Source: Strigamia acuminata
Taxonomy: Eukaryota; Arthropoda; Chilopoda; Geophilomorpha; Linotaeniidae
DNA length: 64,000 nucleotides
Reading direction: 5' to 3'
Assembly (NCBI GenBank): GCA_949358305.1
Contig: OX442314.1
Location: 9,107,060-9,171,059, forward strand
Below the pieces are notes generated by a model. That model made no database searches, was not told the origin of the DNA, and saw only the letters and a program-made list of their open reading frames with translations. This document shows positions 32,535 through 44,402 of the stretch, in pieces (the first letter of the stretch is position 1; each line of letters opens with the position of its first letter). The translations under genes and the position numbers were made by a program.

Positions 32535-33814
32535 CAGTGTTGGGCCCGCTAACCAAATTTCGCTATCGCTACTTTAGCGAAGCTATCGCTATTTTAGCGA
32601 AAGAAAAAATCGCTACTTTCATAAAATTAGCGATTTTTTTTTAGCGAAGCTAACAAAAAATGATAAATTAGCGAGAAAATCAGCGAAAATTTCGCTGATT
32701 GTCTCGCTAATTAATACGTTTTCACGACGTAAACTCAAAAACGAAAAAATGTCAACCTACCGTTCCCGTCCGGTATCTTGATGCTAAATTCGTACTGTGC
32801 ACCCCATTCTGTGCAGAAGATTTTCAAATTCCAGTTGTTATTTAGCAGTATTAAGCCTAATATTTGGCTTAATGCTGCTAAAATAAAGTAAATAAACAAC
32901 AATAAACTCATCATTAAAAGTAATTTACAGCGTAGTACCAAAATATTTTTGTTCATTGACTTTAGTTTTGCATTATTAGGTTGTATTATACAGTATATAA
33001 AATGTTTGGTTTAATACTGCTAAATAACAACTGGAATAAGCAAATTGTCTGCGCAGAATTAGATGTGCATTACAATTTTAGCTGCAAGATACCGGGCGGG
33101 AACTATACTGTAGGTGATGATACGGAGGAAAACGAATTCTGTTTAGATGAACCCGTGTTTTTTAATGGACACCAAAATGTTCGCCCGATACGAATTTTGA
33201 TGTTTTCGGTACTAAAAAAGGATTTAAAAATTCTGAAACCAGGCTCATTCGATTGGAAATTGCATTCTGCACGAGCCTGTATATTTTTTCTTTTGATTCG
33301 GTAAAGAAAAAGTACTTTTTTTACGATTGTAACCAGCGACCGCATGGCAAATGTAGTGGGAAATTCGAATTCGACCATAAAAAAACCAAAAATATGAAAA
33401 ATGAACCGATTAGAATATTTAAAATATGTTTCCTGTGCAGAATTTGCCGCTCTTTCAAAGGGTGCCAATAATTTTTTGACCTGAACTTTAGGTTTTTTTT
33501 TAATTACTAAAAAACGATCTGTCAATTACAGATTTCAGATTACAGATTTCGCAGGGATACAGCATAAAAGCCTTACTTGTTTAATTGTCTGTAATAGGGA
33601 AAAAAAACAAGAAATAAAAGAATAAAAAAAAATTAATTTATTTTATATAGTTAGCGAAAAACTAGCGAAATATTAGCGATAAAATAGCTAAAATTAGCGA
33701 TTTTTTAGCTAACTATTACCAGTTAGCGATAGCGACAATTAGCGAAATGTAAATTTTGGGGAAAAAGCGAAATTTTAGCGAAGCTATTCTTGTTGGTTAG
33801 CGATCCCAACACTG
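32535..33814. mobile_element. hAT DNA transposon, non-autonomous, 1280 bp
   Basis: Terminal inverted repeats CAGTGTTGGG..CGCTAACCAA. The 8-bp target duplication CCTACGAT is at 32527-32534 and 33815-33822. Block 2 has the single empty site at 47252-47259. Both ends are crowded with TAGCGA/TCGCTA subterminal repeats, probable transposase-binding sites. Inside are two related coding-like fragments in opposite orientation (minus near 32735-32880, plus 33001-33304) sharing GLILLNNNWN, with Cys-rich sequence after it. No transposase is present. Confidence 0.92.
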
Positions 33815-34120
33815 CCTACGATCCACGCAGCCACTCATGGAGGCTGCATTATGGAGAACGTCATGCTACTGAGCTTCGCCGTGGTGAATGGTGAGGAGAG
33901 TAGAGTCAGCACAAAGCAGGGTTGCCCTTGCTCACGTCAGGCTTGGTCGGTGGTCGCTGCTCCTCTCTGCCACCTCTCTCACATCTCTTCCTCATCACAC
34001 CACTCAGCTCCCTCCTCCCCCCCCATACTGGGTCAGTCCACCCGCAAGGGAGGACGACCTTGGAGTCGTAGGGCGGTGTGTGACAGTGAAGCAGGTCACC
34101 GTGGGTGGCCAAGCGGTCAC

Positions 34121-34170
34121 AACCTAACCTAACCTAACCTGTCCTAACCTAACCTAACCTAGCCTAACCT
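34121..34170. repeat. Interstitial telomere-type (TTAGG)n run
   Basis: Ten pentamers AACCT with a few variants (GTCCT, AGCCT). TTAGG is the ancestral arthropod telomere repeat. Counterpart at 47558-47607. Confidence 0.85.
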
Positions 34171-35219
34171 GATGATCATGCATACAACGTCTGGAGAAAA
34201 TTGTGATGATCTCAAGCAATGTCTGGTGCAGCGATGGCGATCAGTAATGGGCGGATGATCGGTAGTGTCACTGTAGAAAAAAATATAAGCATGCTGGTGA
34301 AGTATAGACTACCAAAAAGTGAGTAAAAGCAAAATTTTGTTGAACGAAATCGGCCATAATTCGATAATTGGGTCAAAATGGTGGAATTTTAATCGTAAAA
34401 TTAAAAAATTAAACTGTAAGCAGAAAGAAAAGCGAAATAATCTTGCACACATTCGTAGTTCGCCATGATTTCGTCTTCTGCTTTTGCAGTTTGTAGAAAC
34501 ACCAAATACCATACAAACGGAAACTTTGTGTGCACCTAAAAGTGATTATAGATGGCGTTGTCATTACTTTTGCTGATTGATTGTTAGGACTAAGACAAGC
34601 TTTCATCATGTAGGATTTACGATTCGAACGCAATAACTTGGTGAATTGAATAGGATTTGGTTCCACAAGAAGCCCCGTCCAGCCTAGGAATCGTTCAAGA
34701 AAAATGGTCATTGAATGAGACTCCGGGTCGTATGCACCCGCTTCAAAAAAAATCCCATTGCGTTTCAATTTGATAAAAACAATTTGAATTAAGTATCAAT
34801 TCACATTGCAGTTGCAGGTGTGGATCTAAGGGGAGGGCCATGGGACCATGGCTGACTCCTTTGATTTATGAGAGTTGCGCCGTTAGTACCTAATCTGCCA
34901 CCAGAGCGTGTCACAAGCACATCTGGCTCTAACCAGAGGGTCTCATTGGCCAGTGGGAATGGCTCACAATTGTGATTTTGCATTAATTTTTTTTTTAGTT
35001 TTAGTTTTTATTACATGTTTATTTTATTTTCCTAAAAAAAAAAGAAATGAAATTTCGGATCTTTATTTATTTTTATTTTTGGTTGTAACGCGGTAAAATA
35101 GAGCGTGTGATGCGATTCCAACGCCATCTAGTGGTCAAATGTGAGTCAGCCGACCATTCTTTCTATGAACTGTGGCCATGGCCACCTCCTTGAATAACAA
35201 AATTGTCATTTTTGAACAG

Positions 35220-35350
35220 AAATTTCATTTTTTAGATGAAAAATTCATTCTTAGGAGGAAAAATTCATTTTTCGGGTGAAAAATTCATTTTTCGGGTGAA
35301 AAATTCATTTTTCGAGTGAAAAATCATTTTTCGGGTGAAAATTCATTTTT
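35220..35350. repeat. 20-bp minisatellite, short array
   Basis: About 5-6 units of GAAAAATTCATTTTTCGGGT and variants, in intron 2 of pseudogene F. The gene E counterpart (48655-48950) has expanded to about 14 units. Confidence 0.85.
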
Positions 35351-35594
35351 GGTATATTCCAACCAAAATATCAAATTCTTGTTAAATTTCAACTAAAACT
35401 TCTAAATTCCTTTTAAATTTCAAATTCAAATTTCAAAGCTTGAAAAAATCCTAAAGATTTACAAAGATACTTACTGTTTTGAACATTTTCTTACTAAAAT
35501 TGGCCAATTTAACTGATTCTCTATCCAACACAAATGGATCCTCCAAATAATAGGGTAATAAATTAGGTTTAATCAAAACCTCACTCCTAATATA

Positions 35595-35864
35595 AAAAAA
35601 AGTTTTTTTTTTCATAAAAAATAATTTTTTTTTTACCTTAAAAAAAAATTGTTTTTTCTTCCTTAAAAAAAATTGCTTTATATTCATAAAAAATAAATTG
35701 ATTTCATCTTCATAAAAAAAAAGTTTTTTTTTATAAAAAAAATAGTCTTTTTTTTTATTAAAAATAGTCTTTTTTTTATAAAAAATAGTCTTTTTTTATA
35801 AAAAATAGTCTTTTTTTTTAGTAGTTTTTTTTTAATAAAAAATAGTTTTTCTTTGCTAAAATTT
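35595..35864. repeat. Low-complexity T-rich tract replacing the 5' part of gene F
   Basis: Repeats of the type TTTTTTTATAAAAAATAGTC. It starts where homology to gene E exon 1b ends and resumes at 36543 after the solo LTR. No gene. Confidence 0.8.
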
Positions 35865-36538
35865 TGTCACGGGCACGTCTACCCGCCTATTTTTATTTTA
35901 GAATAACCCGATCTTATTTCTTATAATATTTTCTTGTTTCTCTCACTTGTGATGATTCATCTCGCTTACTCATCTTCAGTTAATGAATGCGCAATCTGGA
36001 TGATGCGCATATCATTATTCTTAACAATTGAATTCCTATTTTCACCTTTCCACCCCCTTCTCTAATTGATCTGACCAGTCACATGACTGAGTTTTCCTCT
36101 TTCCAATCATCCTAAGTTTAATCACTTCTTCTTATGCTCTCTACTGGATAACACCAATTTCCTTTAGTAACATTTAGATTTAGTCCTCTATTATTTGCGC
36201 CTTCAACAAGCGCTCCTACATCTAACCCTATTGCGCTATTTTCTAAGCCGACATCTTTTATATTATCACTGCCCGATGATATCCCCTTTCCACTCTAGGT
36301 TTATATCATCGTGCTTTCATTCTTTTACGCCTACAAACACCCGTCGTAAGCAAGGAACTGTCCAATATAAATTATGTTAGTCAAACGCGAGTATTAGGTT
36401 TCCTGAGTTTCTGGATGTCCACATTTGAAGGAAACAAGGTTTAGGGAAATCTACGAACTTTGCCCATTACTATTGCGCGAATTAGTTTTTGCGCGATATT
36501 GTTAGGAATTAATTATACCAACAGAATTAATCGTGACA
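35865..36538 (+). mobile_element. Solo LTR of a gypsy-like family
   Basis: 674 bp with perfect 7-bp inverted ends TGTCACG..CGTGACA and a 4-bp target duplication ATTT (35861-35864 and 36539-36542). No internal region, so it is the product of LTR-LTR recombination. The first bases resemble gypsy family A (TGTCACGG). Related, but diverged, to the LTR at 1-460. Confidence 0.88.
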
Positions 36539-36734
36539 ATTTTCTTTGCTAAAAAATAGTTTCTCTTTGATAAAAAATAGTTTTTCTTCGATAAAAAAAT
36601 GGTCATAATAATCTAAAAAATAAATAAAAATAAAAACTATTTCTCCTAGTGGTAGCAATACAGACTGGAGTTAGGAGTAATATGGCTCGGCCAATGGGAG
36701 AAGGCAATCCTTTTGAGTTGAACAAGAATATATC

Positions 36735-36831
36735 GTACTGCCTCATTTAAACGCCCGGGCGTTTAATTTATTTTTGGGCCGACCCCCCTCCCTGCGTCTA
36801 AATGAAGCCGGGCGTTTAAATGAGACAGTAC
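36735..36831. mobile_element. 97-bp MITE with CCCGGG core
   Basis: Near-perfect 24-bp inverted ends (GTACTGCCTCATTTAAACG... against one mismatch from the right), possibly flanked by TA. A related copy ends at 38644, and a more diverged one starts near 37259. Confidence 0.65.
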
Positions 36832-37539
36832 AGTAGACATTTTTGACCAGATTGAGTTTATGTCCTATAAATGGCATCTCACCTGCATTAATATTACTTA
36901 TTTAGTGTAATAAATACCCGAATTGCAGCAAAATACTCATGTGCATACAACTTGTTAGGGTTAAACTGAAAATAGTTTTGTTAAGATTTTATTTGAGGTA
37001 AATACAATGAGTGCTAGGTGGCCCTTTGGCTTTACAGTTAACCCTTGAAGGCATAAGGTTGTACAGTATACTGTACATGTTTAGGGTCAAGTACTTTACT
37101 GAATCGTAATATTTTTTTTCTATTGATTTTTTTTCGTACAAATTTATGATTTTGTTTATGTGATAATAAACTAAATCTCAAATGTAATTTGTAGTTATTG
37201 GTCATTTATTTAATTAAATATTTAATCTGGAAATTTTCTGCCCCTTAAAGCTCCAGCATACTGTATCGCCTCGTTTAATCATCCGGGTTCATAAAGACAC
37301 TGGACCCATTTTAGCGTGGGCAGTTATCGACTCACAAATCTATACCCGCCGGCAGCTCCGTATAAACGCCGGGCTTCAAATTGGCGCCGGGTAAACATGA
37401 AATAGCTAATTAATAATTATGTTCAGATAACGTTCCGAATGGTACTATTTCCGGTCAGTCAAATGTATAAAACGCCATTGTGGTTCCAATCAAAATCTCT
37501 GATTCTGATTATTTATTAGCTGAATGGGAGTTGTACACT
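36832..37539. other. Intergenic sequence, no gene seen
   Basis: AT-rich, with a diverged relative of the 97-bp MITE at about 37259-37393 (CTGTATCGCCTCGTTTAA...). Nothing else recognised. Confidence 0.5.
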
Positions 37540-38066
37540 CTTGTGAGTGGTGGACGGTTGTCTCATGCCAGGGGAGGGCCGTGGAACTATTGGACACCAT
37601 TTACGATGCAAACACACCACAAAGAACACACAGTTTAGGATTAATACTATTTATTGCCGTGGTTGTCTAGGGGTTAGTATGTCCATCGTGTTATCGCCTT
37701 GGTTGTTGGGTTGCCCTTCAGCAACCCAACCCAGACCAACCGCTGACCACGTGGCCGAGGGCCACATGGGCAGCGTGGTCGGTTCGTCTAATGCCACGCC
37801 ATGCCTTGCGGCACGGCCCGACGGGTCGGCTCAAGTCCCTTCGAACTTGAGGGTGACCTCGACAGTTATTGACATTGCCTTTTCTGTCGTCGTCTCCTTC
37901 ATCGTAGCAACGCGACCAGACACTCTCGTGGCTGGTGTTGTTCTGTCCCTCGTGGTCAGTCCGGACCTAGTAGGAACCTTGCAGAATCCGACGGTACGCC
38001 GTAAGAGCTGCTGAGGATCCTCTCTTTACGGTTGCCAGTGCCGACTGGCGGTGGCCAGTTGGTCAC
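37540..38066. repeat. GC-rich interspersed repeat
   Basis: Shares GGTTGTCTAGGGGTT and GGTGACGTGGTCGGTTC-like blocks with the module at 32370-32510 and 47110-47225. A 155-codon open frame crosses it, but the module copies do not keep it, so I do not call it a gene. Class unknown. Confidence 0.5.
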
Positions 38067-38477
38067 ACTCTTGTCAACTCCAAGAAGAGCCCACTTCCAT
38101 TGGCCTAATCTAATTACTACTAATTGTAGACTGTGAGCTGCCATCAGGAAAAGTAGTTTCATATTTATTTAATTTCTGCGAGTGTTGATGATGATTAAAA
38201 TGACATACTTTTAATTGTATTTTAGAATAAAATGTGTTGTCAATTTATGAAATATACTTTTATGCTATTTTTATGTAGATATACGTGTTTGTTCCGTTTA
38301 TTGGTTGCTTTGCCAGGAAAGCACACAACTTTTGATTTTTTGATCGGTTATTTTGTCTGGAGAACAATCAAAATGTCGTCAATTAAATTCTGGTGTTTGG
38401 CTCCTTTTTTTGTGTCACTGCACAAGTGAAAAGGCTCAGCCAATGAGAGTGGGGCTCTTCTTGAAGTTGACAAGAGT
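38067..38477. mobile_element. Inverted-repeat element, about 411 bp
   Basis: Left end ACTCTTGTCAACTCCAAGAA and right end (read from the other strand) ACTCTTGTCAACTTCAAGAA continue as inverted repeats for ~38 bp up to CATTGGC. A diverged copy of one end is near 36680-36728. No coding capacity. Confidence 0.6.
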
Positions 38478-38549
38478 ATAGGTTGTTATGTTGTAAGTTT
38501 TAAAAATATTATTTTCCCAATAACTAATTTTGAACTTTTATCTTGTTAA

Positions 38550-38644
38550 CCGTCAGGCCCGATTAAATGCTGGGTTTCATATTGCCGCCGGGTGGGTCGG
38601 CTGAAATAAAATATAAACGCCCGGGCGTTTAGACGAGGCAGTAC
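38550..38644. mobile_element. Second copy of the CCCGGG-core MITE
   Basis: Right end reads ..AACGCCCGGGCGTTTAGACG then AGGCAGTAC, matching the end of 36735-36831. The left end is diverged. Confidence 0.5.
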
Positions 38645-38989
38645 CGTAACCTTCAAGCAGGCTTTGCTGCATTAGTAAAGAGCGCTTCAGTTAATAGGTT
38701 TTGGCTTTTACCAGTAGTTTAAAACCACCACCAGATGATTCAAGCATTTTTTTTTATTGTTTACATATTGCGCCCTCTATAAAATCAGTTACAAACTAAA
38801 AACAAACTAAATCGCGCTTTAACCAATTGACCTGAAAATTGTCCTTAAATGCGTAATGCCTTATACCAATAGGGATACATTTTACACTTATGCCTCCTCC
38901 GGTTAAGTGTCAACGTAGACAATCCCAATAATTTTGAATTGTCTCGAACATGAAAAAAAAAGAAAATCTTAGAAGTTTGTCCAGAGCAG

Positions 38990-41900
38990 TTAAAGATATT
39001 TAAGATATTTCTTTATGAAGATAAAATCATAAACATTCTTTTCCAACGTGATGTAGCCCATTGTTTTCATGAAAGCTTCTAGTTCCTCGGGTTTTTTGTT
39101 GTTGTAATGTTCTACTGCAAAAACATTGATGTTGACCTTTTGAAAGGGAATGGTCTTCAACACTGGCAACTCAAATCCTTCAACGTCCAGCACGAAGTAA
39201 TCGATGTTCGTGAGATTTGCAGCATTCAACAAGGAATACACTGGGAAACAGTCAACCAGATACGAACCTGAATATGTAACGTTATTTTCTCCCAATTTAC
39301 TCTGCATCCCGTTTGATGTCAAAATCATCTGTAAAACACAAATCATCGTTATGCGCATTCAAATTTCAGTTTTTTCTGTTTTTAGTGTTTCGGGAAACAG
39401 AATGGAGACCGAAAACAGCCATAAACCATCCTCAAAAAATGCATAAATATACTCCAAACCCATACAACGTGGTCCTAACTCCTATTGGTTGAGCCGGATT
39501 ACGCCTAACTGTGGACTATGCTCTACTACGCGTGAAAAGTAGTTCTGTTTATTTTCAATGAATTTCAGTGTAAAAAGTGACTAGAATTGTTTCTACTGTT
39601 TACAGAAACACAACAAATTATTTAAAAAGAAACTTTATGTGGTCCCGATTGCATATTAACAAACTACAGGAGTGACTAATACATCTACCGGAATGATTAA
39701 CGTAGGAAGGGCAAGTTCTGCTCAAATTGCGCTCACCTCGCTTTAACTGGGTCAAACAAAGCAAAACAAGCGAAACAAATCAAACTAACACCCAGCACAC
39801 AGACGATAAATTCAAATTTTCATGGCCGTTCAAACTATTGATGCGTTAGTCATTCCTGGCCAGGAAATCAGCACAGGGATTCCTGAAGCGCCTGCTGAAA
39901 TTTGGCTGGACAATTGGCGATAAGTTTTGTAAGTCCAAGTAGAGTGCAATTGCATATAAACTATACAGTATGATGTTTGTTATTACTTTTTCTGTTTTAT
40001 TGTGAGGGCTAAGACAAGCCTGCATCATGTAGGATTTACGATTCGAAAGCACCAACGAATAGAATTGAACAGGATGCGGTTCCACGAGAAGTCCTGTCCA
40101 GCCTAGATATCGTTCGAGGTAGATGGTCATTGAATGAGACTCCGGGTGGTATGCACCAGCTTCAAAAAAAATCCCATTTTTTTTCTAATTTGATAAAACA
40201 ATTTATATAAATTGCAAGAAAAGCTGATAAATCTTTGTTAAATTTCAATAAAATCTGAGAAATTATTGATAAATTTAAAATTTTATGAAATTTTAAGAAA
40301 TATCAAGAAATATCAAGAAACATCAAGAAATTTCAATAAATATCAAGAAATTTCAATAAATATCAAGAAATTTCAATAAATATCAAGAAATTTCATTAAA
40401 TATCAAGAAATTTCAATAAATATCAAGAAATTTCAATAAATATCAAGAAATTTCAATAAATATCAAGAAATTTCAATAAATATCAAGAAATTTCAATAAA
40501 TATCAAGAAATTTCAATAAATATCAAGAAATTTCAATAAATATCAAGAAATTTCAATAAATATCAAGAAATTTCAATAAATATCAAGAAATTTCAATAAA
40601 TATCAAGAAATTTCAATAAATATCAAGAAATTTCAATAAATATCAAGAAATTTCAATAAATATCAAGAAATTTCAATAAATATCAAGAAATTTCAATAAA
40701 TATCAAGAAATTTCAATAAATATCAAGAAATTTCAATAAATATCAAGAAATTTCAATAAATATCAAGAAATTTCAATAAATATCAAGAAATTTCAATAAA
40801 TATCAAGAAATTTCAATAAATATCAAGAAATTTCAATAAATATCAAGAAATTTTAATAAATATCAAGAAATTTCAATAAATATCAAGAAATTTCAATAAA
40901 TATCAAGAAATTTCAATAAATATCAAGAAATTTCAATAAATATCAAGAAATTTCAATAAATATCAAGAAATTTCAATAAATATCAAGAAATTTCAATAAA
41001 TATCAAGAAATTTCAATAAATATCAAGAAATTTCAATAAATATCAAGAAATTTCAATAAATATCAAGAAATTTCAATAAATATCAAGAAATTTCAATAAA
41101 TATCAAGAAATTTCAATAAATATCAAGAAATTTCAATAAATATCAAGAAATTTCAATAAATATCAAGAAATTTCAATAAATATCAAGAAATTTCAATAAA
41201 TATCAAGAAATTTCAATAAATATCAAGAAATTTCAATAAATATCAAGAAATTTCAATAAATATCAAAAAATTTCAATAAATATCAAGAAATTTCAATAAA
41301 TATCAAGAAATTTCAATAAATATCAAGAAATTTCAATAAATATCAAGAAATTTCAATAAATATCAAGAAATTTCAATAAATATCAAGAAATTTCAATAAA
41401 TATCAAGAAATTTCAATAAATATCAAGAAATTTCAATAAATATCAAGAAATTTCAATAAATGTTCAGTAATCTAAAGAAATAACAAATATATGAGAAGAA
41501 ATACTAGTATTACTAAATATTGAGAAATATTGAGAAATATCAAGATATATTGAGAAATATCAAGAAATATTGAGAAATATTGAGAAATATCAACAAATAT
41601 TTAGAAATATTGAGAAATATTGAGAAATATCAACAAATATTTAGAAATATCAAGAAATATTAATAAATATTGAGAAGTAAGAAATATTAATAAATATTGA
41701 AAAATTTCAATAAAAATAGACATTTTTGATAGATGTCAACAAGAATTGGCAAATTCCAAATAATGACTTACAGTTTTGAAAATTCTTGAACTCAAATTGG
41801 CTAACGCAACCGATCCTGGATCCGAAACAAATGGATCCTCTAATTTATATGGATAGGAATTAGGTTTAATCAAAACCTCACTTCTAATGTATTCAATCAG

Positions 41901-42135
41901 CAATGGGTCTAGCTGCTCTCTTCCAGCCATATCAAAATCATTCCACTTTCTTTTCAATTCTCTTGAAACACAACCTGAAAACAATCCATAACAAATCATC
42001 AAAAAAAAAGAATACACATAAATATGCATTTTCCATACTAATATTTTGACTGACAATCCAAGAATACATCAAAATGGTAACAACAAGAAGAGGTATAAAT
42101 GATACCAGTATTTTCTTCTTCATTAATTTGTGCAT
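38990..42135 (-). CDS. Star-like/FkbM gene D, paralogue of B with all exons
   Basis: Exons 42039-42135, 41772-41974, 39987-40184 and 38990-39328 (97, 203, 198 and 339 nt; 278 residues) with consistent phases. Short N-terminus (MHKLMKKK), membrane helix, stem LLIEYIRSEVLIKPN, exon 2 KNGIFFEAGAYHPES..LLVEPHP, exon 3 IDYFVLDVEGFELPVLKTIPF. Acceptor before exon 2 is ATTAG|AA; the exon 3 acceptor is TTTTACAG|ATG. Intron 2 is filled with the 20-bp satellite (40287-41461). The frame is open throughout. Probable type II Golgi/ER or surface protein; substrate unknown. Confidence 0.75.
40287..41461. repeat. 20-bp AT-rich satellite array, block 2
   Basis: About 58 units of AAGAAATTTCAATAAATATC, with rare variants. 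In intron 2 of gene D. Shorter than the block 1 array (over 100 units before the gypsy insertion). Confidence 0.97.
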
Positions 42136-42524
42136 GATTGATTATGTTTTTCCAGGAAAGATTCAGAGTTCTAGTATTCCTGTTTGTGTGCACATCCTGC
42201 TGTGTTTGGTTTGTCTGTTAGGTGTGGATAGTATTTTATCTACATTTTATAGTCATTTTATTATGAAAATCTTTTAATATCCCACCATAAAATGCAGACT
42301 AGGATTGATGTTGATGAACTTGGATTTGCCTTTATTTGACTTTCCCAGATATCAAGTGTCGACGGAGTGTACCGTTGACTAAAACCTAAAACCATTACTA
42401 TACAAAATAAAATCACAACTAAATCTGTAAAATGTTGTCAAGGATTCAGGATAGAAGAAATGGCAACAGCGTATGGTGATGTTGGGAGCCTAAAATGAAT
42501 TTTTTATTGCCTAAAATGACTTTG

Positions 42525-42662
42525 ACACGCTAGGTGCGATGCGATTCGCGCCGCCTCGCAAAGCGATTTTGACGTCATCAAAAATGACGTTAGGTCACAC
42601 CTGATTGGCTGCAATCAAAATCGCAGACCAAAAAGTACGCGCCGCCATCGCTCCTAGTGTGT
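42525..42662. mobile_element. MITE-like element with CRE palindrome, block 2
   Basis: Same sequence and position as 22487-22624 by block duplication, including TGACGTCA. Confidence 0.55.
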
Positions 42663-42771
42663 CTCTAGCATAATAGTGAATCTTTTATTGTCAAATGTGA
42701 ATTTTTTTGGACTAAAAAGGAAATTTTAAATACCGGTATGGTTTTTTTTTGTGCAAAAATGAAAGAAAAAA

Positions 42772-44402
42772 TTAATATTTAACATTTTTCTTTTTGAAAA
42801 TGAAATCGTATGTATTTTTTTCCATCGTGATGTAACCCCTTTGTTTCATGAAATCTTCTATTTCCTTTGGTTCGTTGCTGCTGTAATGTTCAACTGCTAA
42901 AACATTGATGTTCACCTTGTGAAAGGGAATTGTCTTCAACACTGGCAACTCAATGCCTTCCACGTCCAGCACGAAGTAATCGATAGTCGTTAAATTGGCG
43001 GCGACCAACAAGGAATAAACGGGAAAACACTCAACCCGAAACGAAGAGGAAGTTGTTTCGTTTATCAATTTACTATTCATTCCGTTTGAACTCAAATTCA
43101 TCTGTAAAACGCAACAATTTTCAATACCAACACAAATATATTTCATCATGCATTCAAAGTTTCAGTTTTTGCTATTTTTAGTGTTTCTATAAAACCATCA
43201 ACAAAAGCTGTAGACTGGTTTTCCAAGTGATTTATGCAACCTGGTGTTGATTTTTAGAACCAAATTCAAAATGGCTCTCACAGAAGTAGGATCGGGTCAA
43301 ACAGCCAAATAGTTCGCCAGGTTTTCGTCTTTGCTTTTGATGTTTATGGAAACACCAAAAAAACCATAGAAACAGAAACTTTGGATGCGCCTAAAATTTG
43401 ATTATAGATGGCGTCGTCATTACTTCTTCTGACCGATTGTGAGGACTTAAGCAAGCCTCCATCAAATAGGATTTACGATTTGAAAGCAACAACTTGGAAA
43501 AGTGAATAGGATTCGGTTCCACGAGAAGTCCTGTCCAGCCTAGGAATCGTTCCAGATAAATAGTCATTGAAAGTGACTCCGGGTTAAATGCACCGGCTTC
43601 AAAAAATGTCCCATTGCGTTTCTGTTTGATAAAAATAATTAAAATTAAAATTGCCAAATTTGAAAAAAAATTACCAAATTCTAGCAAAAATTAACATTTC
43701 CCAACAAAAATTGCCAAATTGTTGATAAATTTCAACAAAAATTGACAAATTCTTGATTAATTTAAACAAAAATTGTCAAATTCTTGATTAATTTCAACAA
43801 AAATTGCCAAATTCTTGATAAATTTCAATAAAAATTGCCAAATTTTTGATAAAAATAAACAAAAACTGCCAAATTAATGATAAATTTCAACAAAAAGTGC
43901 CTAATTTTTTTATAAATTTCAACAAAAATTGCCAAATTCTTGATAAATTTTAATAAAAATTGCCAATTTCCAAAGAATGACTTACCATTTTGAATATATT
44001 CTGACATTGCTTGGCCAACTCAAGCGATCTTCCATTCAACACAAATGGATCCATTAAATTATATGGAGAGGTATTAGGTTTAATCAAAACCTCACTTCTA
44101 ATATACTGAATTAGCAGTGGGTCCAACTGCTTTCTTCCTGATATATTAAAAAAATCCCATTGTATCTCCCAAACCTTTGAAACCTTTGAAACAGGAGCTG
44201 AAAACAACCCAAAAAAATTCCAGCAAACAACAACACAAATTTCTCTTTCCATACTTAGATTTTCGTCGACAATCCAAGAATATAACGCAATGGCAACAAG
44301 AATAAGAGGTGATGATACTAGCACTATTGTTTTGATTGTTTTGCACACACCTTTTCGCTTTACCTGAGCCAACAGGTAAGATTGATTATTGTGTTTTTCC
44401 AT
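42772..44402 (-). CDS. Star-like/FkbM gene C, paralogue of A
   Basis: Exons 44255-44402, 43986-44197, 43424-43621 and 42772-43101 (148, 212, 198 and 330 nt; 295 residues), collinear with gene A and differing by few residues. Same N-terminal MEKHNNQSYLLAQVKRKG, membrane helix, LLIQYIRSEVLIKPN stem, EAGAFNPES and DVEGIELPVLKT motifs. Intron 2 is only ~360 bp because the BEL insertion of gene A is absent; it gives the pre-insertion sequence. All splice sites canonical (donors GTATGG, GTAAGT and GTAATG). Confidence 0.77.
43690..43975. repeat. 31-bp minisatellite in intron 2 of gene C
   Basis: About nine units of the AAATTCTTGATAAATTT type, fewer and more varied than in gene A. Confidence 0.85.

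Larger units (their letters stand above)
32088..34287. mobile_element. TIR element carrying TTAGG-bracketed module (with hAT inside), block 1
   Basis: Inverted repeats of about 70 bp at the two ends: TATATTTTTTTCTACA, then GACACTAC and CATCCGCCCATTACTGATCGCCA. Between them is a ~570-bp GC-rich, non-coding module with (AACCT)n runs on both sides (32257-32273 and 34121-34170), that is (TTAGG)n on the other strand. Without the nested hAT it would be 912 bp, exactly the length of the block 2 copy (46813-47724). Part of the module resembles 37660-37790. Class unknown. Confidence 0.7.
31210..35594 (-). pseudogene. Star-like/FkbM gene F, degraded paralogue of gene E
   Basis: Exon 3 (31210-31548) and exon 2 (34568-34765) are open and close to gene E. 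Exon 1b survives only from 35475 to about 35594, where homology breaks off into T-rich low-complexity DNA. Exon 1a with the start codon and membrane helix is missing. The acceptor before exon 2 reads ..CAAATTG instead of ..CAAATAG, so AG is lost. Intron 2 to exon 3 carries the same MITE, hAT-MITE and TIR element as gene E, plus a private hAT insertion. With no start exon and a broken acceptor, this copy is most likely dead. Confidence 0.75.

Noticed and set aside
33851-34132. Open frames in the GC-rich module
   Set aside because: Present in both blocks only because of the duplication; low-complexity Ser/Pro translation, overlapping frames equally open.
37547-38014. 155-codon open frame
   Set aside because: Falls in an interspersed repeat whose relatives do not keep the frame.
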